Below, piece after piece: positions 21,488-31,672 of a stretch of 64,000 bases of DNA. The first letter of the stretch is position 1, and each line of letters begins with the position of its first letter. The position numbers and the translations under genes are program-made. The notes beneath the pieces are model-generated. The model was not told where the DNA came from. It saw only the letters and a list, made by a program, of their open reading frames with translations, and did no database searches. Source of the DNA: Argyresthia goedartella (taxonomy: Eukaryota > Arthropoda > Insecta > Lepidoptera > Argyresthiidae); the NCBI GenBank assembly GCA_949825045.1, contig OX463807.1, forward strand, positions 41,746,749 through 41,810,748, written 5' to 3'.

Positions 21488-21572
21488 TATAGCTAGAGGT
21501 TTTACAGTCACCCGGTATAAGCTAGGATTCCCTATAATAAACTAGTCTAGTCTAGTCTCGTATTTGCGCGCA

Positions 21573-22064
21573 TCTCAAGCCTTTTACTTTACACCCGAAG
21601 ATGTTACTTCCCTCATAATTGCCTCTGGCAAACCCATCTTTATTGAAATTAATAAGCTGTCGCTCAATTTGGCCCCCAATTTGATTTTGTGTTGCTATAA
21701 GATCCTCCTTGTTGATATTTGATTGATAAAAAGGAAAGATCTCACTTGATTGATATCGATGATAAGTCCTGTTGACCGGTCAGGACTGCTGGGTTGATGA
21801 TTGTTTGATAGGTAGACCCGCTGATGATGCAGGACAGTCGCTAATATGCCTGACTGACCAGGCAAGGCTGATGATGATTGCGGACAAAGTAGTCTGACTG
21901 ATATGCCAACTACTCTGAGTGATAAATCCTTGGAGATGGAACTGTATGTTCACACACATGGTTGCTGTAGTAAATCCACACGCACACAAACACAGTCGGT
22001 TATTTTTCACCTCAGTATTCCGCGATATGGACCAGCTGTTCGAAAGCTCGAAGGACCATAAAGA
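21573..22064 (-). pseudogene. gag: Leader and gag N-terminus of the outer BEL
   Basis: Reading the minus strand inward from the LTR, the sequence next to 22065 (tctttatggtccttcgagc) is in the primer-binding-site position. It resembles the TGGTCCTTCGAGC-type sites I associate with BEL/Pao elements. Further in, at about 21740-21590, a frame with EDLIATQNQIGGQIERQL looks like the N-terminus of gag. The rest is leader. The end facing 21572 is cut by the Copia-like element. Confidence 0.55.
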
Positions 22065-22300
22065 TGTACGGGTTTTAGCCGTACGCTCTTGTTATTGTTA
22101 ATGATTGATAAATGATGAGATTGGATATTGTAAAGGTATTTTAATAATTAAAAACAATTACGGAAATGCTATGATAAATGATTAGGACTGCTATGAGCCA
22201 CGCGGAGCTCTTGCTATCCGAACGTGAACTGATTTGAATAGAAACGACAGCGGCCGCGCAGGACTGCTGAATTGGGAAAATGTGCGGTGTCCCGTATACA
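22065..22300 (-). repeat. 5' LTR of the outer BEL
   Basis: 236 bases, partner of 3826-4059. It differs at about a dozen positions, including two extra bases in the terminal cccgtataca. Followed by CTGAA (22301-22305). Confidence 0.93.
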
Positions 22301-22407
22301 CTGAATTTCCGAGTATTTCCTAGTTTTTCTCCTACTTTCCACAGTATTCCATTCATTCTCATGTTTATCATGAGTTGCAACTTCTATGTAAGTAGGTAAT
22401 AATAGTA
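22301..22407 (-). pseudogene. LINE ORF1 fragment, upstream half
   Basis: Minus-strand frame IEVATHDKHENEWNTVESRR followed by a basic stretch. It continues in frame into 3825-3654 across the outer BEL. This is the region before the nucleic-acid-binding domain of a Jockey-group ORF1. Its upstream end meets the gatccagaac repeat block at 22408. Confidence 0.7.
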
Positions 22408-22556
22408 TGTTCTGGATCACATATCTACAAGTGGTTTCCTATAGTAGACAAGATGTGATCCAGAACAAACAATGGGGTTTTCGAATCGATCGACTATGCA
22501 CCGATCTCAGATATTGGTTCCCTCATATGTGATCCAGAACAAACAATGGGGTTTTC
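22408..22556. repeat. Inverted and direct repeats of an atgtgatccagaaca unit
   Basis: tgttctggatcacat (22408-22422) is the exact inverse of atgtgatccagaaca (22453-22467), giving a 15-bp stem with a 30-base loop. The second arm is repeated as a 30-base direct repeat (22453-22482 and 22527-22556). It sits at the boundary between the LINE relic and the Polinton, so it could be part of a terminus of either. Confidence 0.75.
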
Positions 22557-22585
22557 TAATCGTTGGACGGACGGATCGCTGATTT

Positions 22586-23839
22586 GTGAATTCGCAACGG
22601 AAATATCTAAAAGCGTTTCATAGGGTTCATTCGTGGTCCGAATATGTTGATCCTGCACTATACAATATAACATTATTAAGACTTAAAATGTTTTTAGTCT
22701 TTCACCGATTCTCAAATGAATCGTACTGCTTTCAATATGAAATTTTTGAAACAAAAAGTACATTACGCTTAGACAATTTACGTACTTCTGATTCAACTAA
22801 CAAAGTACTTCGCCACGGTAATTTGTTACCAAATTCCATACGATGCCTAATTTGCGGCCCGTCAAACTGTGGAAAAACGAATCTGATGGTTGGTCTTATA
22901 TTGCATGAAAATGGACTTCACTTTCAGAATGTTTACGTTTATTCAAAAACTTTACATCAACCAAAATATGAATTTCTTGAAAAGGTCCTGAATATAGTTA
23001 CGAAAGTATCGTTCTTTAAATTTTAATCTAACCAACAAGTACTCAGCCCAGATGAAGCGAAATCAAACTCAGTAACCATATTTGATGATGTTGCATGTGA
23101 AAATCAAAACAAGATGCGTTTTTGCAATGGGTAGACATAAAAATATTGATAGTTTTTATTTAAACCAAACTTATACTAAAATACCCAAACAACTCGTTAG
23201 AGTTACAACGCAAACCTACTTGTACTTTTTAGGGTTCCGTACCCGAAGGGTTCCAAACGGGACCCTATTACTAAGACTTCGCTGTCCGTCCGTCCGTCCG
23301 TCCGTCCGTCTGTCACCAGGCTGTATCTCAAGAACCTAGCTAGCTAGAGAGTTGAAATTTTCACAGATTATGTATTTCTGTTGCCGCTATAACAACAAAT
23401 AATAAAAAACAGGATAAAAGAAATATTTAAGGGGGCACCTTTACAGCAATTTTTTCAATACCACATACAAACTTATGGATGCACCTGGTTACGTACATGT
23501 AGTGTGAAAGTAACCGCACCAATAACTTTGTAAACAATATTTTGCTGTGTAAAATCCAAACTATTGACTCCACACCATCGCTTCCATTGAACGGTGGTAC
23601 GGAACTCTTCGTGCGCGATTTAGACTCGCACTCGACCGGTTTTAAACAAGATGACATTAATTTACGTCATGTATATGATGAACATGTTAACGGACATGAC
23701 GTGGAATGAATTTCGAGAAATGTGTTCAACAATATGGAGTGATTCTTACAGCTACTTGGTCATAAACAAAGACTGTGAAAAAAATAAAGGGTGCTATCGT
23801 AAACAGTTTGACACGTTCGTTGTTTTTACTCAGTGAGCG
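22586..23839 (+). pseudogene. Polinton packaging ATPase (FtsK/HerA-like), frameshifted and split by LEP1
   Basis: GPSNCGKT (nt 22856-22879) is the Walker A motif and VTIFDD (23072-23089) the Walker B, followed by MGRHKNIDSFYLNQTYTKIP, a signature of the DNA-packaging ATPase of Polintons and related viruses. It would pump the genome into capsids. Frame changes occur around 23010 and 23110, the LEP1 repeat interrupts at 23229-23640, and after it a further shift occurs near 23695 before the C-terminal part (NEFREMCSTIWSDSYSYLVI). The first about 60 codons shown are not recognisably ATPase, so the true start may be near 22750. Confidence 0.9.
23229..23640. mobile_element. LEP1-type lepidopteran Helitron-like repeat
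   Basis: Starts agggttccgtacccgaag, includes a (GTCC)n run (about 23287-23312) and the ctgtcaccaggctgtatctc and gttgccgctataacaac blocks. Ends in ggtacggaactcttcgtgcg...actcgaccggt. I recognise these landmarks from a repeat family spread across Lepidoptera. No ORF. It is inserted into the Polinton ATPase gene between codons: coding resumes at tttaaacaagatg. Confidence 0.85.
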
Positions 23840-24475
23840 TATATAAATGTAGGTTAATTCGATAAGATCACACTAGCTCTTCAAGAGGATAAGCACACAG
23901 GATATGGAGAAAAACTTAAAGGAAATAGTAACTGCTGCCGCAGCAGTGAAGAAAATAAAAAAAAAAATGCGTAACGTTGAATCAGAATACGGAAAGGCTT
24001 TAGAAAACGTTTTCAAGCCCCTTAGACCCCTTAATAAAATTACAAATGCTATGAGACAAACAGAGAGTAAAGAAAAGGAAAATCCAATTAAAAATGAAGA
24101 GTCGACCTCTGACAATGAAGTTGATGAAAGGGGTTCATCTGGAATGACTGGAATATAGCCGATGAAACCATACGAAAAAACAGACATTCGGATCAATTTA
24201 TGACACCCACGCAAAACTTAGATCGTTCAATGGAAATAGAAGACGATATTTCTGAAAAAGACTGTAATGATGGAAATGAATCTAATATATCAGAAAAGTC
24301 TCTGGAGTCTGATAACAGCAGTCATAACCAAAATTGTTCGTCATGGTCACTTACATCCGAGTACTTAAATAATACTCCTTTTGGGATAAGAGTCGACCGA
24401 GGAAAACTTAAGATGGGGTCAGCCAATGTTACTATTACTGAAAAAACCATTACAGTGGGAACACATGGTTACATG

Positions 24476-27152
24476 GTCGCTGGAGGCAAGAGCTCGCCCC
24501 GAGTGGTCGCAGGCTGGCATAGAATGTCTCTGGGTCACTATTCCGGCCAACGGGCTGCGAATGCACTCCGGTAATGTTGATCCCTCAGCGACAAAATATG
24601 ACCTACACCTGTGTACTATATATGCTCCACCCGACACGCGTTCTTCTAAGACATTAGCAAATGATTTACGTCACATCGACTCGCTTTTAATTAGGGCTCT
24701 CTCAGAATCTCCCAACGCACACTTCATAATAACAGGTGACTTTAATATGCCTAATATTTCGTGGTGCCCCGACGGCCACACCACGCAACTTCACCAAGGC
24801 TCAGTGGATATTCAGGCTGCAAGTGCCAGTATATTGGAAACCTTTTTTGCATGGAATCTGCAACAATTAAACTTTTTCAAAAATTCTAGTGACAACATTT
24901 TAGATCTCATTGTATCAAATTTTGCAGCGGATGTCAGAATATCACTACATCTACTAAGCAAAATTGACAAATTCCACCCACCACTCGAAATCACTACAAA
25001 GGATATATTTGCAGCACCATTGGAAGAATCAAAACAAACTAAATATAGGTTTCGTAAGGGTAATTATGAGGAATTAAATAAGATACTCTCGGGGACTGAC
25101 TGGGATAAACTCATTTGCGCACCAGACTTGGACAATGCAATATTAACTTTTTACGACATTCTTAATGACAATATAACTAAATGTATACCTCTGGACACCC
25201 GTCGTAAAAAGTGTAGCTATCCAGTTTGGTATAGCACACAACTGATCAAAATTATACAAGAGAAAAGTAGAGCTCATTCTAAATGGAAACGGTATGGAAA
25301 TCCCCGCGACTACGACGATTTTTCATTGCTCCGGAGTCGCCATAAATTCATTCTTGATCAATGTTACAATAAGTATATCACATCAATGCAAGAAAATATT
25401 AAGTCCGATCCTAAACAACTCTGGTCCTATGTCAGAGCACGTCGTGGTTGTTCAGCCTACTCGAAGAAATTTGAATACAAGGATAGCAGTTTTGAAAAGG
25501 GCGAAGATATCACTGCTGGGTTTAACCAATTTTTTGCATCAGTATTTGTCGAACCCGCACCTGAATACGATCATTTAGAGTTAAACCCACCTTGCTGTGA
25601 CGATGGTAGTGTTGTCAGTACATTGGATCTCTCAGCAGATTCTGTTGAAAAATACTTGGCATCCTTGGATCCTAATGGTGGAGCTGGGAGTGACGGGATT
25701 CCCCCATATTTTATTTTTAAATGCGCCAAGAGCCTGTCCACACCGCTTAATATTTTATTTAACATGTCCCTTACTAACGCTACATTCCCGACAAAATGGA
25801 AAGAAGCCCTTGTGGTACCCATTCATAAAAAGGGTTCTAAATTACAAATTCCGAACTATCGCCCAATCTCAATTTTGAACATATTCGGAAAGATTTTTGA
25901 GAAAATTATTTATGACAATATATACGGTACATTAATAAGGGGAATTCCACCGCAACAACATGGCTTCCTGAAAGGCCGTTCCACCGTGTCGAATCTTGCA
26001 GAGTTTGTTAATCACGTTCTCCGCTCAATGGACAAAGGGGTGCAGGTTGACGTGGTTTACACGGATTTTGAAAAGGCGTTCGATCGTGTGGACCACGTCA
26101 TACTGCTCCGTAAGCTCCATAGTTTGGGTCTGCGTGGAGACATTTATAGGTGGGTGACATCCTATGTAACCAATAGATGCCAAGCGGTAGTACTGGGTGG
26201 CTTCAGATCTGACTATGTCAACGTCCCCTCTGGGGTACCCCAGGGATCACATTTGGGTCCTCTATTCTACAACGCATACCTTTACGACATATAAACAGTA
26301 TTCCATAATTGTAAATTCATAATGTATGCAGACGACAAAAAGATCTTTACTGGAATACGTAATGCGATTGATTGTATTGGAATGCAGGAAGATTTGAACC
26401 GGCTTTCCGAGTACTATGTAACCAATCGAATTAAAGTAAATATTTCCAAGTGCCTTCAGATCTCTTTTACTCGTAGTCCAAAACCAATTGTACATTCGTA
26501 TGCTTTTAAGGATCAGATTATCGCACGCGTGAATACTGTTCGTGACTTGGGCGTCACTCTTGACGCAAAATTATCATTTGACCAACACATTGACGACATC
26601 ACTAACCGCGCTTTCAGAAACTTGGGATTTATCTATCGAACATGTGCTGCGTTTAGTGACATTACATGCTTTAAGGTACTTTACTTCGCCTACGTGCGCA
26701 GTATTTTGGAATACGCCAGCGTTGTCTGGTGTCCTCAATATATTACGCACAAGGAACGAATAGAGCGCATTCAAAAGTCTTTTGTAAGATTTTTAGATTA
26801 TCGTGCCAAACGTAGAGGACAAGACTACTATTCATCGTGCACTCATCACCATATAATGAATCTTGAAGACCGTCGAATAGCACTTGATATGTCTGTCCTA
26901 CATGATATCCTGAGCGGCCGTATCGATAGTCCCAATCTTGTTGAACTGGTCGGCTACCGCACTCCTACCACACGCACGCGCCATTCAGCAAATCTTCTAT
27001 TTCATACACCTCGTGTACATACCAACTATGCCCAGAACTCCCCTATTATCCGCATAATGAATTTATATAATAAACGATTTAGCTGTGTTGACCCATTTGA
27101 TTGCACTAGAAATGCATTCAAAAACCGCATAATGAAGGTACTTAATAATTAA
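24476..27152 (+). pseudogene. Jockey endonuclease-reverse transcriptase with a single internal stop
   Basis: One frame runs from the truncation to 27152, interrupted only by TAA at 26292-26294. Endonuclease: CTIYAPPD, FIITGDFNMPNI, DNILDLIVSN. The last SDH block is worn (KFHPPLEI). RT: ALVVPIHKKGSKLQIPNYRP, VVYTDFEKAFDRVDH (motif A), VPSGVPQGSHLGPLFYNAYL (motif B), the stop, then KFIMYADDKKIF (YADD box). Later VRDLGVTLDAKLSF and AYVRSILEYASVVWCPQY. The stop lies between motifs B and C, so it destroys activity, but the sequence on either side is well preserved, implying a fairly recent insertion. Confidence 0.92.
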
Positions 27153-27205
27153 GCATATAATTCCTTTACTTCTGCTCCCCAACTTAAATTAATTTTCCTT
27201 TCAAG

Positions 27206-27275
27206 CACAAACACACCCTCACACACACATATACACCCTCACACACACATATACACCCTCACATACACCCTCACA
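27206..27275. repeat. Minisatellite (about 18-base unit) in the Jockey 3' UTR
   Basis: About three copies of cacacacatatacaccctca, followed by shorter catacaccctca units. Confidence 0.85.
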
Positions 27276-28009
27276 ACCACTCACCATAAACACACAAATT
27301 TTAAGCATAACGTCGTCAGCTCCTATTTTAATTATGTTAACTGCTCTTCTGTGGACATCTGTCATTGGCCTTGTTTACTGTATTTTGTTTTTTGTATAAA
27401 TGTATGTGTATTGTGCTGTTGATGTCCCAAATAAAGAAAATAAAATAAAGTAAAATAAATAAAAAATACAATAAGACCTGCGGATTGATGAAGTTGCTAA
27501 CTAACCAATCACCAGACTTAGAAGGTATAACCAAGGAAGACCTGATGAATTATAAGTTAATGTTGCTGGAGACAAATGCGCACAGACGAGATTATGATCC
27601 AAGTAAACCAATAAAGAGCAACAAAGGAATAAAATACTTAAATATTATTAAACCTCTCTTTAATGTTAAACATGGTAGCAATAACATCCAAGGTTCTGGT
27701 TTACCAATACTGAAAAAATGGAAGAAAAATGTTGACTATGTCTACTGGGATGATCCAAACGAGCTAGTGGAAAGGTTAAAACTACTTATTGCATCTCGTG
27801 ACGCTGGACACACTGGACTTGATAATGAGATAATTTCCATCATAGAAGAACTTAAGGAAAGTGGTCTGCTTAGTTAGAATAAATAATCCTTCGTAAATTA
27901 TTGATGTGTACTTCATTGTCAACCTCTCTACTAATAACTCGAGTATCCTAGCTCGGTATTATGAATATTTATCCGAATTGTTTGATTTTACTGATAATGC
28001 GTTGACTAA

Positions 28010-28518
28010 GAGGGTGTTCTGAGCGACTACCTCCTAGTGTGGGGGAGCTGAAGTGATGCAGAAGGATACGTCCGACTGCATAACTTCTGCTTCCTCCTGG
28101 TGCACCCTGGTAACAGCGGCTAGTGACTGGTCCCCGGACCTCTTACTAGCTGATGGCTAAAAGTCCCTCCGGTTCTGTCGGTTAAGGTGGGTGTACCCGG
28201 CAGACTATCTACACTCACCTGCGTCTTGTGGTCTGCGCAGTTGATCACCGTAGGCCAGGATGAAGGGGACCTGGGGGGTTGAGCCGAGCGTTGCTGTGGA
28301 TATAGCTTCGTAGGGCAACACGCCCTCTTTGGCCTGGATTTCAGGCAAAACGGTAGCCTCGCCCGTAGCCGCGGGTTGGGGTAACGGCCAAGTGTCCCGT
28401 CAAAGGGCCACGGCTAGGGGTGTAGGGTCCGCTAAGGCGTCAGCCAAAGCGGTGGGATGGGCCATGCTGACGGGGTAAGCTTCGGTGACTACGGCGGTGG
28501 GACCATGTCGCTGACACC
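28010..28518 (+). other. 5' UTR of the RNase H LINE
   Basis: GC-balanced leader starting gagggtgttctgagcgac, clearly different in composition from the AT-rich Polinton to its left. Contains the internal promoter region by family expectation, but I see no specific motif. No ORF is supported. Confidence 0.65.
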
Positions 28519-30147
28519 TTGGTTCCCATCGTCCACAGAAGCGAGCTCCCGATTTCGCGCCAAGTACCAGCCCTATGCTCCTATATCTACTGGGTACTCC
28601 TAGCGACTGAAAGCTGTTCCAAGCGAGTAGGCGCTCCCAAATGTGCGGGCGGGATGTTGCGTCCCAAGGTGCAAACCGGTAGTGCTTCCACTGTGGAGGT
28701 TAGCTGCACAAAGCCCGAAAGCGAGTCGAGAGGCAGGCCCACGGGGCAACCCGGTGTGCGGAGCCATTTGACTAACATCGCCGAGCATTTTGCCAGTGCC
28801 TGGACGACGGTTGGTCGAAAGGGTAAACCACCCAAGCAATCCTTGCAAGGGAAGGGCCCATCGACTAAACGTCCAGATACGGTGCAAACCGGACCAGGGC
28901 GTAGGGCGAATCGCCAGTGGAAGAAGAAACAGCGTTTGGCTGCCACATCGGCCGCTGCCGGCGTAGATAGGGTACCATCTGCCACGGTGGCGACCGTTAG
29001 CGGTCCCGCTGTTAATACAGCCGGAGCTGCGAGTAAGGTGACCGGCTCCCGTGGTGTCAAAGGGTCAACCCTAGACTCAAACGGAGCTAAACCTACCGTA
29101 GCGTTCTCTGGTGGTCCGACTTCTAACAAGAAGTTGAAATCTGCCAAGAGATCCGGCAAAAACGAGCGCGCGGCTGCTAACAGGGCTCGACTCGAGGATA
29201 GTAATTCTCCTCGAGTGGAACCTAAAAAGCAGTGCACGGAAGCGCGCAGAGCTGGGGTCACCTATGCTCAGAAGGTGAAGTCTGACCAGTACATCGCCGT
29301 TACTGACGTCGCTACTGGTCATATTTCACAGGATCTGTCAACGCTCAACCTCAACGAGATTGATGACAAAATCTTGAGGGAAGCGTTGGCGGATCCGAGC
29401 AAGGAAAACCCCAAATTCGGTGGCAAGCCTCGTTACGAGGACGGCCACCTTAAACTGTTGGTGGAGGATGAGTACTCCCTGAACTGGCTGCGGGAGTGTG
29501 TCTCCGGCGTGTCTACACCATACAACGTACAGTTGGTGGTGAAACGCCAATCGGAGATGGTCCGCAGGGTTCGATGTGGGGTGCTCATACCCAACGAACG
29601 GGGCAAGTGGAAGTCTGCGCCCGACGTCGGCGTAGTCCTCCACTTTATGAACAAGTGGGCACAGGTTGACCGATGGCTCCTACAGAAAGTGGATGAGCAG
29701 CAGGGCAACCTGTATCTCATTATAGACGTCCCTGAAGATGTGGTGCCGACCCTGCTGGGAAAGGGCAGACAGCTCCTTTTTGGTAGTGTTTCGGTCTACC
29801 TTAAATTTCAGGGACTCAGTAGGAAATTCATTAAGGAACCACCGGTGGTAACGCAGACCAGCTCTAAGCTGATCATCACTGGGGTCTCATCATCATCATC
29901 TATGCCCCAGAGTTCCACTCCAGAGCGGCAGCAAACAGTTCCCGATGTAGTCGGGGAAAGTTCTGCTGCTCAACCGCAGGACGGGCACGCGCACTGGGAG
30001 GCCATGCTGCTTGGTGAAGGCGATGAGCTAGAACCAGCCGTGGTGCCCTCTGAGGGCGAGGAGCTGTCCATGCGGCTGGAGGAGGAACTCGTCTTGGAGG
30101 TGGAGGAGGGGTTGACCAAAAATGGCGTCCCTCTCCCGCGATTGTAA
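28519..30147 (+). CDS. ORF1 protein of the RNase H LINE (RNA-binding, DUF4780-like)
   Basis: A 542-codon frame. The N-terminal about 260 residues are Lys/Arg/Ser/Thr/Ala-rich and look disordered (KKLKSAKRSGKNER). The middle (about residues 300-450) is a folded domain with LKLLVEDEYSLNWLRECV, RVRCGVLIPNERGKW and LYLIIDVPEDVV, resembling the insect LINE-associated DUF4780 domain. The C-terminus is acidic (EEELVLEVEEGL). No CCHC knuckles are visible. By role it would coat LINE RNA. The true start is uncertain because the first about 40 codons look like non-coding leader and no good context marks Met 28519. The frame is open to 30147 and overlaps ORF2 by 26 bases. Confidence 0.75.
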   Translation: MVPIVHRSELPISRQVPALCSYIYWVLLATESCSKRVGAPKCAGGMLRPKVQTGSASTVEVSCTKPESESRGRPTGQPGVRSHLTNIAEHFASAWTTVGRKGKPPKQSLQGKGPSTKRPDTVQTGPGRRANRQWKKKQRLAATSAAAGVDRVPSATVATVSGPAVNTAGAASKVTGSRGVKGSTLDSNGAKPTVAFSGGPTSNKKLKSAKRSGKNERAAANRARLEDSNSPRVEPKKQCTEARRAGVTYAQKVKSDQYIAVTDVATGHISQDLSTLNLNEIDDKILREALADPSKENPKFGGKPRYEDGHLKLLVEDEYSLNWLRECVSGVSTPYNVQLVVKRQSEMVRRVRCGVLIPNERGKWKSAPDVGVVLHFMNKWAQVDRWLLQKVDEQQGNLYLIIDVPEDVVPTLLGKGRQLLFGSVSVYLKFQGLSRKFIKEPPVVTQTSSKLIITGVSSSSSMPQSSTPERQQTVPDVVGESSAAQPQDGHAHWEAMLLGEGDELEPAVVPSEGEELSMRLEEELVLEVEEGLTKNGVPLPRL

Positions 30148-31092
30148 AGTCCTCCAAGCCAACCTCCAACACAGCCAAACTGCAACGGCCCAGTTAAGAC
30201 GCTGGTTGGGGTCAAACAGCACTGCCGTGGCTCTGATCGAGGAGCCGTGGATCAACCGCGGTAGCATTCGAGGGCTCGCCAATTTGAGAGGTAAGCTTTT
30301 CGTTACAACTGATCACGATAACCCTAGAACGTGCATCATAACTACTAACAACATCCCAGCACAGCCATTAACAGAGTTCTGTTCCAGGGACCTGTGTGCC
30401 ATAAGGCTGCAACTGCCCGACAGAGCTAGGTGCCGCGAACTCGTGGTGGCCTCCGCCTACATGCCTGCGGAGGACAACCCGCCTCCACACGACCTGTGCC
30501 GGCTGGTGGACCACTGCGAGATGTCGGGCCTCCAGCTCATCGTTGGGGCCGACTCAAACGCGCATCATCCACTGTGGGGCATGCCGGATATGAACAGAAA
30601 AGGTAAGACACTTGTTGAATACCTATTTACTACAAACCTTAACGTGCTTAACATAGGTTCTGAACAAACTTTTGTTACCAAGCGGAGTAGAACCATCGTT
30701 GATATTACCCTGGTAACGGCGGACATATCCGACGACGTTGGGGGCTGGCATGTGTCCAACGAGGTGTCATGCTCTGATCATCGATGGATACGCTTCGAGA
30801 TCAACGCAGCGTTCTCCCCAACTGTCCCTAAGAGAAACCCACGCAAGACTGACAGAACCAGGTACAGAGCTATACTAGGTGAAAGACTTGCTTGGGCTGA
30901 GACTCTACCAGATCCGGAGGGACCCGAACAAATCGAACAACAGGTAACAGATTTTACTAATACATCAATAGACTGCTACCATTCAACTTGCCCGCTTAGC
31001 ACGCCAGCGCCTACCCACATCAAGGGGCAGCCTTGGTGGGGTCCTGATCTAGAAAGGATGCGTGCTAAGATCAGAAGACTGCTAAACAGGGC

Positions 31093-31640
31093 TGTTCAGG
31101 CTTCTCAGCACCTAATGACCTCATAGGGGCCCATCAGCTACGAGGTAGCGTGACGATCAGGTGCCAAGAAGTGATGAACGTCGGCGATTCACCGAGCTGA
31201 AGTTATGTGGGGTAGATCTAACCTGGTCTGTGCTTCGGACCCGTCAACCTCCTGTCTCTCTGCAAGGCCCGGGCGCGCCCTAGGCTCTTCTTGGTAGACA
31301 GGTTCTTCAGCCAACCAGGTATGACTGGCGGGCCAGCGACAATGTGCACAGTGGTCCAACACAGGCTATGTTCTACGTGGTAAATACAAATCGGGCACGA
31401 AAATCTGAACTTTATCTGGTTCGAGAGACAACGGCACACTCAGCTATATTAACAATCCTGAGGGAATCCCGAATACATTCCAGATGGCCTGCGATTAATT
31501 TTCAACCCCTAACCAAAACGCGTTTACATTGCGAGGGCTTTTGTCCGTCAGTTGTCAAAAACTGCCTGATTGACAGCCAACGTCAAACTAAAAATGGCCG
31601 TTCAGAAACCATCGATCGAATATCGATTTGGAATCGAACA
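31093..31640 (-). repeat. 3' LTR of the 31-38 kb BEL
   Basis: 548 bases, reading TGTTCAGGCTTCTCAGCACC on the plus strand. On its internal side (31641-31671) is the tract tcacccgccc plus the ggacagg...cctgtcc hairpin also seen at 14087-14117. Confidence 0.93.
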
Positions 31641-31672
31641 ATCACCCGCCCGGACAGGCACCCACCTGTCCC

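Larger units (their letters stand above)
17607..21515 (+). mobile_element. Tc1/mariner-superfamily DNA transposon (DD41D) with TIRs and TA duplication
   Basis: The left end cagggtgactttaaaacccc (17607-) and right end ...aggttttacagtcacccgg (-21515) are imperfect inverted repeats of about 28 bases, flanked by TA (17605-17606 and 21516-21517). The element contains a transposase gene, a GC-rich 5' region at 17760-17950, a nested Jockey LINE (18997-20372) and a non-coding 3' part. The empty site is verified by the neighbouring undisrupted LTR copy at 17023-17161. Confidence 0.92.
17485..21572 (+). repeat. Copia-like LTR, second copy, split by a DNA transposon
   Basis: 17485-17606 and 21518 onward (taagctagg...) form one LTR once the DNA transposon and one TA are removed. 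The restored boundary is then identical to the first copy at 17150-17161. The probable LTR end is gcgcgca near 21572. I could not identify a target duplication for the Copia-like element itself. Confidence 0.6.
3826..22300 (-). mobile_element. Outer Pao/BEL LTR retroelement with env (minus strand)
   Basis: An LTR pair (3826-4059 and 22065-22300, both TGTACGGG...ACA) is flanked by the 5-base direct repeat CTGAA (3821-3825 and 22301-22305), the duplication size normal for BEL/Pao. On the minus strand the order is leader and gag start (about 22.0-21.6 kb), gag (17.0-16.25), partial RT, RNase H and integrase (16.24-14.69 and 7.13-6.44), and env (6.44-4.34). Later insertions inside it are the young BEL (7129-14688), a Copia-like relic and a DNA transposon (17.0-21.57 kb). 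The LTRs differ at about 5% by eye, the most of any LTR pair here, which suits its outermost position. Protease and most of RT are deleted. Confidence 0.93.
24476..27475 (+). mobile_element. 5'-truncated Jockey LINE in the Polinton accessory gene
   Basis: Begins inside the endonuclease domain and ends with an aataaagaaaataaaataaag-type A-rich 3' end at about 27425-27475. ORF1 and the endonuclease N-terminus are absent. I could not settle the target duplication because the right flank is A-rich. Confidence 0.85.
23904..27877 (+). pseudogene. Conserved Polinton accessory protein, split by a Jockey LINE
   Basis: The first part (23904-24158, then the adjacent frame to about 24475) is a basic, coiled-coil-like N-terminus (LKEIVTAAAAVKKIKKKMR), an acidic Ser/Asn-rich linker, and TPFGIRVDRGKLKMGSANVT. 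The second part (27485-27877) has LMKLLTNQSPDLEGITKEDL, NYKLMLLETNA, and a C-terminal tail ending RDAGHTGLDNEIISIIEEL. I recognise this two-part pattern from hypothetical proteins beside integrase genes in insect Polinton copies. The function is unknown, possibly DNA-binding given the basic N-terminus. Lesions: a stop/frame change at 24156 and the 3-kb LINE. Confidence 0.72.

Noticed and set aside
22586..22750. First about 55 codons of the ATPase frame taken as its N-terminus
   Set aside because: They lack family resemblance and the recognisable domain begins near RLDNLRTSD, so a start near 22586 is not claimed.
28010..28518. Considered as a structural RNA or rDNA fragment because of its composition change
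   Set aside because: The boundaries coincide exactly with the LINE target duplication, so it is the LINE 5' UTR.
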